A stretch of DNA of 35,866 nucleotides from Acidobacteriota bacterium (GCA_021805025.1 JAJZGF010000019.1:1-35866), one strand, 5' to 3'; counted from the stretch's first letter, positions 16,489 through 25,374 are shown. Notes: generated from the sequence alone by a model not told the origin. Translations and numbers: made by a program.

Positions 16489-19011
16489 ATGCACTCTCGT
16501 AATTTTGTGTTTATCACGCTGCTGGCCCTCTGTCATCTGCAACTTGCAGGGCAGGTGTTGACCAATGCGTTACCTGCGGCCGATCGTACACTAAAAGAAA
16601 ATCCCCCCAGCGGGCCGCAGCAGAGCCCGGCGTCGCTTCCTGACGACCCGGACCAGTACATCCTGCCCGTTGCGCGCCCGGAGCCGGGTGCAGCCACGGG
16701 AGTGCCGGTCCGTTGGGAGGCGCGGGAGCAATCGCGCACCGGAGACGCCTGGACGCTCAGCGGCGAGGTCGTCGTCTTCTATCGCGACTACATTCTGCGC
16801 GCGGACAAGGTTGTGTATCACCAATCCACCACCGAGTTGGATGCGGACGGTCATCTGCAATTGACCGGAGGGCCCCAGGACGCCTACATCAACGCGACCC
16901 ACGGCACCATCCTCCTCGATACGCACACCGCTAGGTTCTTTGACGTGGACGGCTCGCTGGGCGTGCGGCGGAGCGGAACCACGGTTGTGTACTCTACGCC
17001 GAATCCTTTCCTCTTCCATGGGCGCGTGCTGATGCAGGATGGCGATGGAAATTATCGGATCGTGGACGGCTCCATGACGAACTGCCGTTTGCCGCATCCG
17101 GATTGGCAGATCTTCGCGCACTCCATTCGCCTGGCCAATGACAAGGCATCTACATCCAATGCCCTGTTCAAGCTGCTGGGCATCCCCGTCTTTTACCTGC
17201 CCTATCTGAGCCATCCAACAAGCGCGAACAGTCGCGTGAGCGGGCTCCTGATCCCTGTCCTCAGCAGCGGTTCTTCGATTCGGGGCTATACCTTCGGTGA
17301 GCAGGTCTATTGGGCCATCAACCGCAGCATGGATATGGTGGTAGGCGCGGAATACTTCAGCAAGCGCGGCTACGCACCGAATGGCGACTTCCGCTACAAG
17401 GGCGCTGGCCTGAACAGTTTGACGGTGCGATGGAATGCGCTTCTTGACCGGGGAATCGAACAAGAGGTTTTGACCGGGCCCCAGGCAGGCACCTATGTTC
17501 TGATGAATCAAGGCGGTGTCGACATCCTGGGGCAGGGTCGCAAGGATCTGTCGGATGAGACACGCCTTGCCGGAAACGTTGAGTACCTTTCCAGCTACGT
17601 CTACCGCCTGGTCTTCGCCGACGTCTACTCTCAGGCAGTCAACTCGCAGGTGCTCAGCGACGTTGCCATTACGCACGCCCATCACGGCTTTGTTCCATCG
17701 GCCTCCATTGATCGGTTCCAGACCTTCGCAAGCACCACCACCGGAGATGAAGTAAGGATCCTGCACCTGCCAAATGTCAGGTACGACGTGCTGGATGAGC
17801 CCATCGGAAACTCCCGCGCATACTGGAGCGTGGGCTCCGGCCTGGACTACCTCAGCCGCTCTGAACCGGACTTTCACGCGCGGAACATCGGCCGTGTCGA
17901 TCTGTATCCGAGCATGTCGCTGCCGATCGATGCTGGAGGGTGGAGCCTCGTCCCGCAGGTGGCGCTGCGGGATACCTTTTACACCGCCAGGCAATCGCCT
18001 GACCTGACCGGAGCCCACTCAGGGATACCCACCATCAGCCATGACCCGCTGAATCGATTTGACGCGGAAGCCTCCCTCGACGTCCGTGCTCCCGCCGTTG
18101 AGAAGGATTTCGAGCTGTCGAGATGGAATCGCCAGCTGCGTCACGTGATTGAGCCTGAGTTCACGTACCGGTTCGTCGGCGGCATTGGATCGCAGGCGCA
18201 GAATGTGCCGCTCATCGACACCGCCGATATAGCCACGGACACAAACGAGATGGGCTACTCGGTCACGCAGAGGCTCTATCTACGCCCGATAAACAGCGCG
18301 CCATGCGCGGCAACAGCGAGCAAGGATTGTGCAAGCTCGCCGCGCGAATGGGCCAGTTGGCGCATCTCGCAGGAGTACTTCCTCGATCCGACGTTCGGCG
18401 GCGCCTTGATTCCGAACCGGCGCAACGTCTTCGACTCGACACTGGACTTGTCTGGCGTTGCCTTCCTCACCACGCCCCGCAATCTTTCCCCTGTCATTTC
18501 GCGCATGAGGTTTGAGGCAATCGATAATCTCCGCATCGAATGGGATCTGGACTACGATCCGCGCCTCGGCAGAATTGAAGCGGACAATGTCTACGCCGGC
18601 TATTCTTGGGGCAGCACAACCGTTGGGCTCGGGCACGCCATGCTGAATGCCGTAGATGAGCGTAGCGGGAACGCATCCACCATCCAGAGCCAGCAGGTGC
18701 AGCCGTTTCTTTATATCGGCGCCCAGAGTCATGTGGGGTTTAACCTCGCGGCCAATGGCGGCTACGATTTCGTTCAGAACTCGCTACAATATGCAGCCGT
18801 ACAGGCCGTGTACAACTGGGACTGCTGCGGTCTGACCGTCGGCTATCGACGGTTCCAACTCGGCACGCTTGGCTCCGGCACGCTTGGCTCCGTAAGCCGC
18901 GATGAGACGGAGTGGCTTTACAGCTTTACCCTGGCCAATTTTGGCTCGATGGGAGACATTCGCCGCGCCAACACTGTCTTCCGTGACCCCACACAGCCTC
19001 CAGTCTATTAG
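16489..19011 (+). CDS. lptD: LPS-assembly outer-membrane protein LptD
   Basis: Outer-membrane beta-barrel that inserts lipopolysaccharide into the outer leaflet, with LptE. 840 residues: a signal peptide (1-21), a linker, an OstA/LptA-like beta-jellyroll (about 75-230; WTLSGEVVVFYRDYILRADKVVY) and the barrel (about 235-840), beginning after LLGIPVFYLPYLSHP. Mature cysteines occur at about 199, at 606 and 614, and as an adjacent pair at 779-780 (WDCCGLTVGYRR). The C-terminal CC pair matches the conserved disulfide partner of E. coli LptD, so redox-assisted folding is likely. Start ATG 16489; no strong Shine-Dalgarno sequence. A DsbA-like and a SurA-like gene follow on the same strand. It implies an LPS-bearing outer membrane. 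Confidence 0.92.
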   Translation: MHSRNFVFITLLALCHLQLAGQVLTNALPAADRTLKENPPSGPQQSPASLPDDPDQYILPVARPEPGAATGVPVRWEAREQSRTGDAWTLSGEVVVFYRDYILRADKVVYHQSTTELDADGHLQLTGGPQDAYINATHGTILLDTHTARFFDVDGSLGVRRSGTTVVYSTPNPFLFHGRVLMQDGDGNYRIVDGSMTNCRLPHPDWQIFAHSIRLANDKASTSNALFKLLGIPVFYLPYLSHPTSANSRVSGLLIPVLSSGSSIRGYTFGEQVYWAINRSMDMVVGAEYFSKRGYAPNGDFRYKGAGLNSLTVRWNALLDRGIEQEVLTGPQAGTYVLMNQGGVDILGQGRKDLSDETRLAGNVEYLSSYVYRLVFADVYSQAVNSQVLSDVAITHAHHGFVPSASIDRFQTFASTTTGDEVRILHLPNVRYDVLDEPIGNSRAYWSVGSGLDYLSRSEPDFHARNIGRVDLYPSMSLPIDAGGWSLVPQVALRDTFYTARQSPDLTGAHSGIPTISHDPLNRFDAEASLDVRAPAVEKDFELSRWNRQLRHVIEPEFTYRFVGGIGSQAQNVPLIDTADIATDTNEMGYSVTQRLYLRPINSAPCAATASKDCASSPREWASWRISQEYFLDPTFGGALIPNRRNVFDSTLDLSGVAFLTTPRNLSPVISRMRFEAIDNLRIEWDLDYDPRLGRIEADNVYAGYSWGSTTVGLGHAMLNAVDERSGNASTIQSQQVQPFLYIGAQSHVGFNLAANGGYDFVQNSLQYAAVQAVYNWDCCGLTVGYRRFQLGTLGSGTLGSVSRDETEWLYSFTLANFGSMGDIRRANTVFRDPTQPPVY

Positions 19012-19115
19012 GTCTCAGTCTGCTTCGCCTGCGCCTTTTTTTGCGCAAGGGAGCGCGGTGACGCTGCCGCAATTGGCCGGATTGCTGGAGTATCCTTGCA
19101 GAAGGAGATGCCCTC

Positions 19116-20060
19116 TTGTCCCGTTTCCGCAGATTCTCATGGATGTTATTGCTCGGGCTTGCGGCTGGCTGCAAGGCCCAGCCTGCCGCGCAAGGTAAAC
19201 TCGACCCGGCTGTCAGCCGCAGCATTGAAGTTCTGGTTCGTTCACAGTTCAATGTCCCGCTGGATTACGACGTAGTCATTGGCGCACGCACTGCGAGCAA
19301 AATTACAGGATATGACACGATTCCTGTCACAATCGTTCACGCCGGGAAATCTACTATCGTGGATTTTCTGCTCTCGACGGACGGGAAAACCCTCGCACGG
19401 CTCGATACCTTTTCCCTCACGCTCAATCCTTCCATGCATATTGACGTAGCCGGCCGGCCTATTCGCGGCAATCCCGCCGCAAAAGTGACTGTCATCAACT
19501 TTGATGATCTGGAATGCCCTTTCTGCGCGCGCATGCATCAGTCTCTCTTCCCGTCCACCATGGATAGATACAAGGACAAAGTGCGATTCATTTACAAGGA
19601 TGACCCGCTCACTGAGTTGCATCCCTGGGCGATGCATGCGGCAGTCGATGCTAACTGTATTGCTTCACAGAGTGACAGTGCATATTGGACCTATGTGGAT
19701 TATCTGCACTCACACGGGCAGGAGATCACCGGCTCGGATCGAAACGTAACCAAGAGCTTTGAAGCGCTCGACCGGATTGCGCGCCAGGAGGCAACACTGG
19801 CGAAGCTGGATGCGCCAAAGCTGGACGCCTGCATTGCAAAGCAGGATGAAACACAGGTGAGAGCCTCTGCCAAAGAGGCGGACAGCCTCGGCGTGGATGG
19901 CACCCCCGCGCTCTTCGTGGAGGGAGAGCGGATCAACGGCGCGGTACCGGAAGAGCAGCTTTGGCTGGTGATTGACAGAGCTCTGCGCGCGGCAGGCGAG
20001 CAACCGCCACCCTCCCCCACGCAACCGGCTCCAGCCAAGGAAGCGCCCGCCGCCCAATAG
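19116..20060 (+). CDS. DsbA/thioredoxin-fold lipoprotein (CPFC active site)
   Basis: A 314-residue predicted periplasmic thiol-disulfide oxidoreductase anchored as a lipoprotein. TTG 19116 is the start because AAGGAG precedes it by eight bases and it opens a signal segment (WMLLLGLAAGC) ending at lipobox Cys19. A roughly 85-residue N-terminal region precedes the thioredoxin fold. The active site is Cys134-Pro-Phe-Cys137 in NFDDLECPFCARMHQ, with the cis-Pro loop in VDGTPALFV. A Pro-rich tail ends the protein. Family members oxidise or isomerise envelope disulfides. Its position between lptD and a SurA-like gene suggests LptD as a client (inference). Confidence 0.85.
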   Translation: MSRFRRFSWMLLLGLAAGCKAQPAAQGKLDPAVSRSIEVLVRSQFNVPLDYDVVIGARTASKITGYDTIPVTIVHAGKSTIVDFLLSTDGKTLARLDTFSLTLNPSMHIDVAGRPIRGNPAAKVTVINFDDLECPFCARMHQSLFPSTMDRYKDKVRFIYKDDPLTELHPWAMHAAVDANCIASQSDSAYWTYVDYLHSHGQEITGSDRNVTKSFEALDRIARQEATLAKLDAPKLDACIAKQDETQVRASAKEADSLGVDGTPALFVEGERINGAVPEEQLWLVIDRALRAAGEQPPPSPTQPAPAKEAPAAQ

Positions 20061-20111
20061 GGCGGGCATCCTCTCCTGAGGAGCCGGAGCAACCGGGCAA
20101 AATCTCCGGCT
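20045..20111 (+). promoter_or_regulatory. Two consecutive hairpins between the dsb and surA-like genes
   Basis: Hairpin 1: GCCCGCC (20045-20051) pairs with GGCGGGC (20061-20067) across the stop codon. Hairpin 2: AGCCGGAG (20082-20089) pairs with CTCCGGCT (20104-20111) and is followed by GTTCTCT. They could reduce read-through into, or protect the 3' end of, the upstream message. Neither has a proper T-run. Confidence 0.35.
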
Positions 20112-20186
20112 GTTCTCTATCAGGCCGTCGGCCTTGGGATTTATCCTTAAATACAGAGCTCGATCTGGCTTGCAGGAGTCATTCGT

Positions 20187-21257
20187 TTGCACGACGTAGG
20201 CTATTTTTCTCACCGCACTCGTTCCACGGCACTCTCACTTAGCTGCGGGTTGCTCCTGCTGGCGTCTGCTGGCTGCCATCGCCCCCCCTCGCCGGACGTC
20301 ATGGCGACGGTGAATGGGAAAGAGATCATGCGTGCGGACCTGGACAAGTACTACCAGGCCAGTCTGGGAGACAGCTCTCAGCAGCCCACCCCGGAGCAAG
20401 CTGAAATCGTGCGTCTCAACGTCCTGAAGCAAATGATTGAAGATGAAATCCTCCAGCAGCGCGCGGCCAAGCTGAGTCTTGCGGCCAGCGACGAGGACGT
20501 GAACGCCAAGCTGACTGAGTTCAAGGCGCCGTTCACACAAGAGGAATTCGACAAGCAACTCAAGCAGAGGAACATCACACTGGACGACCTGAGGCGCGAT
20601 ATTCGTCGCTCTCTGACGAACGACAAGCTGATGAATAAGGAGATCTACTCCAAGATCAACATCACGGACGCGGACATCAGCAATTACTACAGCGCCCACA
20701 AAGCCGAGTTCAACTTTATCGAGCCTCAGTACCATCTCGCAGAGATTGCCGTCACCACAACCCCGCCTCAGCAGCCCGGGTCAATACCCGCCAAACCCAA
20801 TGAAGCGGAGGCGCGCAAAAGAATTCAAGCTCTTCTGAACCGGCTTCAAAGCGGTGAAGATTTTGGCGCTGTGGCCATGACATCGTCAGACTACGCAAGC
20901 AACGCATCGAACGGCGGAGATATGGGGTTCGTGGGTGAAACCGCGCTGCACAGCGACCCGACAGCCTACGACGCCATCAGCAATCTCAAGCCCGGACAGA
21001 TGACCGAGATCCTGCCTATCTATGACGGAACAGGACCAGGGCGACACGTCGTCGCTTTCGCGATTTTCAAGCTCATTTCCAAGGAACCCGCGGGCCAGCG
21101 CGAGATGAACGATCCCCGCGTGCAACAGGCAATCCGCCAGCAACTGCGCGAAGCGCACGCCCAGCTCTTGAAGAACGCCTATTTTGAGGTCCTTCACGAT
21201 CAGGCCACAGTGCGCAATTATTACGCTGAGCAGATCCTGAAGAATGGTAGTCGTTAG
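20187..21257 (+). CDS. SurA/PpiC-type peptidyl-prolyl isomerase lipoprotein
   Basis: A 356-residue predicted periplasmic chaperone/isomerase. TTG 20187 is the start: CAGGAG lies eight bases upstream and a signal segment (ALSLSCGLLLLASAGC) ends at lipobox Cys30. Residues about 35-175 form a SurA N-terminal-like helical domain (MATVNGKEIMRADLDKYY... EFDKQLKQRNITLDDLR). A parvulin (PpiC) domain follows from about 180 to 300 (YHLAEIAV; QSGEDFGAVA; GGDMGFV). A helical tail ends the protein. SurA-class proteins carry beta-barrel precursors, LptD among them, across the periplasm. Gene order after lptD recalls the E. coli lptD-surA pair. Confidence 0.88.
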   Translation: MHDVGYFSHRTRSTALSLSCGLLLLASAGCHRPPSPDVMATVNGKEIMRADLDKYYQASLGDSSQQPTPEQAEIVRLNVLKQMIEDEILQQRAAKLSLAASDEDVNAKLTEFKAPFTQEEFDKQLKQRNITLDDLRRDIRRSLTNDKLMNKEIYSKINITDADISNYYSAHKAEFNFIEPQYHLAEIAVTTTPPQQPGSIPAKPNEAEARKRIQALLNRLQSGEDFGAVAMTSSDYASNASNGGDMGFVGETALHSDPTAYDAISNLKPGQMTEILPIYDGTGPGRHVVAFAIFKLISKEPAGQREMNDPRVQQAIRQQLREAHAQLLKNAYFEVLHDQATVRNYYAEQILKNGSR

Positions 21258-21462
21258 TCCGGCACAGGGTACTCCTTCAGGCTCGAAAAGTTGAAGGAAG
21301 GGCATAGGCACTCCCAAATTCCTCAGCTACCTGATTGCCGAAGGATCATACACCGCAGCGATATACCTCAGTGACGCCGTGCCAATCATAAGGCCCGCGG
21401 CGGCGGATGTGGCTTCCGGCCTACTACCCAGGCAATCCAGCAAAGCATTCCGGTCCAAAGAA

Positions 21463-21503
21463 AAGAGCCAGTGCCCACAAGTTTCTGGGTGGCACTGGCT
21501 CTT
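21463..21503 (-). terminator. Intrinsic terminator of the tonB-exb-TPR operon
   Basis: AAGAGCCAGTGCC (21463-21475) and GGCACTGGCTCTT (21491-21503) form a perfect 13-base-pair stem with a 15-base loop. On the minus strand it is followed by TTCTTTGG, directly after the CTCTT arm, giving a T-rich tail. It lies 23 bases after the TPR gene stop codon. Confidence 0.85.
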
Positions 21504-21526
21504 CCGGATAAGAAGTACGTGTTCGA

Positions 21527-22363
21527 TTACTTCAGGTTACCGCTGGAATCCATCGTGATCCCGCCTGGGCCCTTGTTCTTTTTCTCTTCGTTCGCCTTGC
21601 GAGTGCCCATCGCCTTAGATGCCCAATCCTTGGCGGCCGCGAGATCCGCAGCAACCGCAGTAGGATTCCCGTAGTCCATATCGGCCTTATTGCGGTAAAT
21701 CAGGTTGAGGTACTGCATGGCATCATCGTAATTTGGACGGTTTGCAACCGCCTGATTCAGGTACTGCAGCCCCTCTTCCACCAGGGCGCTGTTCTCAGTC
21801 TTCAGCTCTTCCATGATCTTCTTCGGAGCCTTGACGTTACCCTCGCCGTCGTCATTAATTCCAGCGGGAAGCAGGGCTTTCAGTTTGTTCTCATGCGCCT
21901 GTGTCCAGTCAATGACGCCGACCGTATAGGCGGCCTCAGGATCCTTGGGGTCCACAGCCAGAACTTTCTTCTGCCAGGCCTTGGCATCATCAAACTTCTT
22001 GATGTTGAAATAAATTCCCGCGATCTGCTTCAGGCTGTTCACATCCGTTGGATCCTTGGCGAGAATCTGCTGGAAAATACTGACCGCCTGGTCCGCAGTC
22101 TTCAGATTATCAGCGGTCGTCAGGCCAGGAACGATGTTTTGCGAAAGCGCCGTTGCCAGATAGCTCTTAGCCATGGGAAGAGACGGATCCAACTCAGTAG
22201 CCTTTTGGAAGTGATTGATCGCCTCTTCGTACTTTCCGGCTTTATAGGCGTCGACTCCCTTATTCAGCTGGTCGCGCGCTGCCAGGCGGTCGCACCCGCT
22301 CATGGAAAGCACCATGCCGACCAAAGCAACCGCAAACATCGAAATACGTGCGGGTCGAATCAT
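21527..22363 (-). CDS. TPR-repeat lipoprotein of the tonB-exbBD cluster
   Basis: A 278-residue predicted lipoprotein: signal segment ISMFAVALVGMVLSMSGC with lipobox Cys about 24. Three or four tetratricopeptide repeats follow, for example YKAGKYEEAINHFQKATELDPSLPMAKSYLATAL and KFDDAKAWQKKVLAVDPKDPEAAYTVGVIDW, then LVEEGLQYLNQAVANRPNYDDAMQYLNLIY. TPRs build protein-binding surfaces; a scaffold role for the TonB-ExbBD complex is inferred from gene order only. GAGGAT lies just before the ATG. Last gene before the operon terminator. Confidence 0.85.
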   Translation of the reverse strand: MIRPARISMFAVALVGMVLSMSGCDRLAARDQLNKGVDAYKAGKYEEAINHFQKATELDPSLPMAKSYLATALSQNIVPGLTTADNLKTADQAVSIFQQILAKDPTDVNSLKQIAGIYFNIKKFDDAKAWQKKVLAVDPKDPEAAYTVGVIDWTQAHENKLKALLPAGINDDGEGNVKAPKKIMEELKTENSALVEEGLQYLNQAVANRPNYDDAMQYLNLIYRNKADMDYGNPTAVAADLAAAKDWASKAMGTRKANEEKKNKGPGGITMDSSGNLK

Positions 22364-22501
22364 GTTATCCTCTTCTCCTTCAGGCCGAACCTCTCCGCTC
22401 CGGACCTGGAAATTTTCCGATTGCTGACCGTGAACGGGTTGCGTCTAGGGTCGTCACCAAACCGTGCAGACTGGTATCGCGTCTGCTCTACGGCGCTTTG
22501 C

Positions 22502-22516
22502 GGTCAGATACTGACC
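22502..22516 (-). promoter_or_regulatory. Small inverted repeat just after the second exbD stop
   Basis: GGTCAG-TAT-CTGACC on the minus strand, a perfect six-base-pair stem, begins two bases after the stop codon of the second exbD. It may mark a processing or weak termination site before the TPR gene. Confidence 0.3.
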
Positions 22517-22518
22517 CT

Positions 22519-22956
22519 TTACTGCCCCGCCAGAATCTTGGGCGTCATCAAGCCGATGTGGTCAACGTTGGCTGCGTGACCAATGTCGATCACGTCTGCG
22601 ACATAACGCCAGTCAACATCGTCGTCGCCCTTCACAAACATTACCCGCTCGGCACGGTTCGCGTAGATGTCGGTCAGCTTCGACAAAAGCTCTGCGTGGC
22701 TGACATCCGTCTCATTGATCTTGTATGCCGGCGCCTGACCTGCACGATACAACACTTGAACCACGATCGTCCGATCATTGGGCTGCTGTTGCTGCTGGGG
22801 ATTCTTCGGAGGCTGCGGCACCAGAGCATCCAGACCCTTGGGCGTCACCGGCACGATCACCATGAAGATGATCAGCAGCACCAGCAGAATGTCGATCATG
22901 GGCGTCACATTGATGTCGGACGAGAAACCTCCCCCGCCTCCGGTAGTCATTGCCAT
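22519..22956 (-). CDS. exbD: ExbD/TolR biopolymer-transport protein (second copy)
   Basis: 145 residues. One N-terminal membrane helix contains the proton-carrying Asp: INVTPMIDILLVLLIIFMVIV (Asp at about 22). After a Pro/Gln-rich linker (NPQQQQQPND) comes the periplasmic ExbD/TolR fold ending VIDIGHAANVDHIGLMTP. With ExbB it forms a proton-driven motor that energises TonB (or a Tol-like partner). It differs clearly from the first exbD copy (23014-23454), so the two may form a mixed dimer or serve distinct systems. Confidence 0.93.
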   Translation of the reverse strand: MAMTTGGGGGFSSDINVTPMIDILLVLLIIFMVIVPVTPKGLDALVPQPPKNPQQQQQPNDRTIVVQVLYRAGQAPAYKINETDVSHAELLSKLTDIYANRAERVMFVKGDDDVDWRYVADVIDIGHAANVDHIGLMTPKILAGQ

Positions 22957-23013
22957 GGCTTCAAACTCCTCGTTTCCTCGAAATCGTTAAATAGACAGCG
23001 CAAGGACAAAAGA

Positions 23014-23454
23014 TTACTGGCCGCCCGAAAGATTTCCTTCTTTCTTCTGGGTCAGCATGCCCACTTCGTCCACGCCAGCTGTGCGAACCGCATCGATTGC
23101 ATCTTCAACAGCCCGGTATTGAGCGCGCGCGTCAGCCCGAAAGAAGATCGTCTTACCAGGAGTGTCGGCGAGTTTGTCGCGCACTTTGACGCCCAGTTCG
23201 CTCGTTGCAATCTTATCCTGCCCGAGAAATACGCCTCCATCCCGAGTGATCGCCACAACAATTGCGTCTTCTTTGTCGGCGTCCGGCATGGACGTCGGAT
23301 TATCCACCTTGGCCATGTCCACGGCCACCTTTTGCTGCAGCATCGGGGTGATGACCATGAAGATGATCAACAGCACCAACATTACGTCGACCATGGGGGT
23401 GACGTTGATGTTGGAGTTGATCTTACTGCCTTCGTTGCGAACTGAGATTGCCAT
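23014..23454 (-). CDS. exbD: ExbD/TolR biopolymer-transport protein (first copy)
   Basis: 146 residues with the same layout: helix INVTPMVDVMLVLLIIFMVIT with the functional Asp (about 23), then a periplasmic domain. In that domain IVVAITRDGGVFLG and KTIFFRADARAQYRAVEDAIDAVR follow the ExbD/TolR pattern. It lies downstream of exbB and upstream of the second exbD. The 157-base gap separating it from exbB contains a strong hairpin. Confidence 0.93.
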   Translation of the reverse strand: MAISVRNEGSKINSNINVTPMVDVMLVLLIIFMVITPMLQQKVAVDMAKVDNPTSMPDADKEDAIVVAITRDGGVFLGQDKIATSELGVKVRDKLADTPGKTIFFRADARAQYRAVEDAIDAVRTAGVDEVGMLTQKKEGNLSGGQ

Positions 23455-23545
23455 TGGCGAGGCTCCATGCCCTTTTTTGATTTTTTAGTCCGGATGGCTT
23501 CCGGCATGCCTGGTGAAGAATGGGACCAGTTTGTCGTTGGAACCG

Positions 23546-23580
23546 GGTGGACGGGGAAGATTCAGCTTCCGCCGTCCACC
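23546..23580 (-). promoter_or_regulatory. Strong RNA hairpin between exbB and exbD
   Basis: GGTGGACGG+GGAAG pairs with CTTCC+G+CCGTCCACC: 14 base pairs, one bulged base and a six-base loop. It starts 32 bases after the exbB stop codon. There is no T-run, so it looks more like an mRNA 3'-end stabiliser or processing site than a terminator. It could help make more ExbB than ExbD. Confidence 0.55.
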
Positions 23581-23611
23581 TTGAATTCCCGCTCCTGCTA
23601 ATCGATACCTG

Positions 23612-24355
23612 CTAGCGCTTGTTGCTCTGCTTGATGAAATAGTCGATGAGCTCGCTTGAGGAGTTGTCCATCTCCACATCGAACGCCTCGACGCGACCCG
23701 TAAAGTAGTTGAACGCCATAACGGCCGGAATTGCGACCAGAAGGCCGAAGGCGGTCGTAACCAGAGCTTCAGAAATACCGCCGGCAACCGCGCCGATACC
23801 CGAGGTCTTCTGCGTGGCGATCGCGTCGAACGCATGCAGGATGCCTACGACGGTTCCAAACAGTCCAACGAACGGGGCTGTGGAGCCGATGGTGGCCAGG
23901 ACGCTGAGGCCTCTCTTCAGCTTGGCATGAACGATGGCTTCCGCCCGTTCCAGCGCGCGCTGCGAGCTCGCGATCGTGTTTTCTGTTGCGGCGCCGCCCG
24001 ATGCCCGAAATTCCTGCAATCCGGCGGTGACTACTTCCGCAAGGTGCGACTTCTTATTGCGATCTGCAATCTTGATCGCTTCCTCAAGCTTGCTGTCCTT
24101 CAGCGCGCCGGCCACCTTGGGGGCGAACTCACGGGACTGCTTGCGAGCGGCAGAGAAGTAGAGGTAACGGTCGATCATGACAGCCAGCGACCAGATGGAC
24201 TCAATAAAGAGGACAATGGCCACACTGCGTGCCATCCAGGCCATATGTTCCCACAGCCCCATTGGGCTGAAGCTGACCGTTTGCTGATCTTCTTGAAGAA
24301 AAGCAAGGCTACTGACCGTGTGCGAAGCGAAATGTGCGAGCTGAGCGAGAATCAC
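23612..24355 (-). CDS. exbB: ExbB/TolQ/MotA-type proton-channel protein
   Basis: 247 residues from GTG 24355, chosen because TAGGAGG lies nine bases upstream; longer frames to 24403 lack this signal. Three membrane helices: about 44-62 (SVAIVLFIESIWSLAVMIDRY), about 150-175 (ATIGSTAPFVGLFGTVVGILHAF) and about 188-212 (GISEALVTTAFGLLVAIPAVMAFN). A cytoplasmic helical stretch lies between the first two. The second and third helices match the TolQ/ExbB/MotA channel signature. ExbB pentamers surround an ExbD dimer and use the proton gradient to energise TonB. Between tonB and the two exbD genes. Confidence 0.95.
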   Translation of the reverse strand: MILAQLAHFASHTVSSLAFLQEDQQTVSFSPMGLWEHMAWMARSVAIVLFIESIWSLAVMIDRYLYFSAARKQSREFAPKVAGALKDSKLEEAIKIADRNKKSHLAEVVTAGLQEFRASGGAATENTIASSQRALERAEAIVHAKLKRGLSVLATIGSTAPFVGLFGTVVGILHAFDAIATQKTSGIGAVAGGISEALVTTAFGLLVAIPAVMAFNYFTGRVEAFDVEMDNSSSELIDYFIKQSNKR

Positions 24356-24490
24356 TGAATCGTTCCTCCTAAGGAGTTTCTTGTGCACTGCAGTTTGGTG
24401 CAATTGCTGGGAATGCGGTTCTTGCCGGATCGCATTCGGGTCGAAAGTTTAGCCCTCTGCTTGGACAGGAGAAGAGGACCAGTGTGAGCC

Positions 24491-25207
24491 TCACCCACCC
24501 AGGCTGAAGATCACGTTGATCGTGGTTTCCACCTCTACAGGTTCATTGTTAAGGAGGTAGGGCCGGTAGCGCCATGACTTCACCGCGTCCAGAGCAGCCT
24601 GTTGCAACATTGCAGGGCCGGATATGACGCGAAGATTTTCAATGGTTCCAGCTTTGGAGATGGTTGCTTGCAGGATAACCGTACCGGAGACACGTGCCGC
24701 TTTGGCGATAGGCGGATAGATCGGCTGCGTCTTCTGAATCAACATACCGACGGCAACGCCTGCTGAAATATTGACTTTCTTGGGAGGAGCCGCCTGGACC
24801 TTGGGGGCGCCACTGCCGAATACGCTACCCATCACGCCGTTTGCGCTGCCACCCAGGCCTTCCATGCCGGCTACGCCAAAGCTCGATGGCGGAGCTTCCT
24901 TCTCAGACACCATCTTGATGTCGTGGGGAATCTTGGTGGGCGCCAACAGCTGATTGTTCATCATCTGCTGCTGCACATGCACCACATGCACCTCAGGAGG
25001 CGGAGGCGGCGGAGGTGGCGGCGGGGGCGGCGGGGGGGCAACCAGCAGGGTCTGCATCATTGCCTTTGGCAGAGCCTCGGGGTAAATCAAGGGAAGAAGG
25101 ATCAGAACCAGCAGGATGCTACCGTTCGTGATGAACGTCACGATCATCCAATACTTGCTCTTGCTCTTGATCCTGTTTCCTGATTCAAACGTGGAATCTT
25201 CAAACAT
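24491..25207 (-). CDS. tonB: Energy transducer TonB
   Basis: 238 residues. A cytoplasmic N-terminus (1-19) is followed by one helix (WMIVTFITNGSILLVLILLPLIY, about 20-42). A run of 14 prolines (58-71) spans into the periplasm, then a Gly/Ser linker. The TonB C-terminal domain covers about 150-238: QPIYPPIAKAARVSGTVILQATI, AALDAVKSWRYRPYLLNNEPVEVET. It transfers ExbBD motor energy to outer-membrane TonB-dependent transporters; none is encoded in this window. First gene of the operon, with a plausible promoter at 25306-25335. Confidence 0.95.
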   Translation of the reverse strand: MFEDSTFESGNRIKSKSKYWMIVTFITNGSILLVLILLPLIYPEALPKAMMQTLLVAPPPPPPPPPPPPPPEVHVVHVQQQMMNNQLLAPTKIPHDIKMVSEKEAPPSSFGVAGMEGLGGSANGVMGSVFGSGAPKVQAAPPKKVNISAGVAVGMLIQKTQPIYPPIAKAARVSGTVILQATISKAGTIENLRVISGPAMLQQAALDAVKSWRYRPYLLNNEPVEVETTINVIFSLGG

Positions 25208-25305
25208 GGCCAGCCTCGAATCGGGTGTTGGTTACCTCTACTTAGACACCGGGTGAAATTGAATTGTTCCCGGGCACCGAAACAGTACCACAAAAGTGTG
25301 TTCAA

Positions 25306-25335
25306 CCTATATCAGAAGTGCAGTAGACTTGCCAA
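25306..25335 (-). promoter_or_regulatory. Candidate sigma-70 promoter for tonB-exbB-exbD-exbD-TPR
   Basis: On the minus strand TTGGCA (25335-25330, five of six to TTGACA), an 18-base spacer and TATAGG (25311-25306, four of six to TATAAT). It lies about 100 bases before the tonB ATG, in the gap after which the operon begins. Confidence 0.4.
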
Positions 25336-25374
25336 ACGTGTCGTGAAATCGGTGCATTCCTGTTCCCCATCCGG

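Noticed and set aside
16591-18018. 475-codon minus-strand frame
   Set aside because: Antisense to lptD; no family features.
19045-19060. Hairpin TGCGC-CTTTTTTT-GCGCA after lptD as a terminator
   Set aside because: Five base pairs with the T-run in the loop rather than after the stem; too weak to call.
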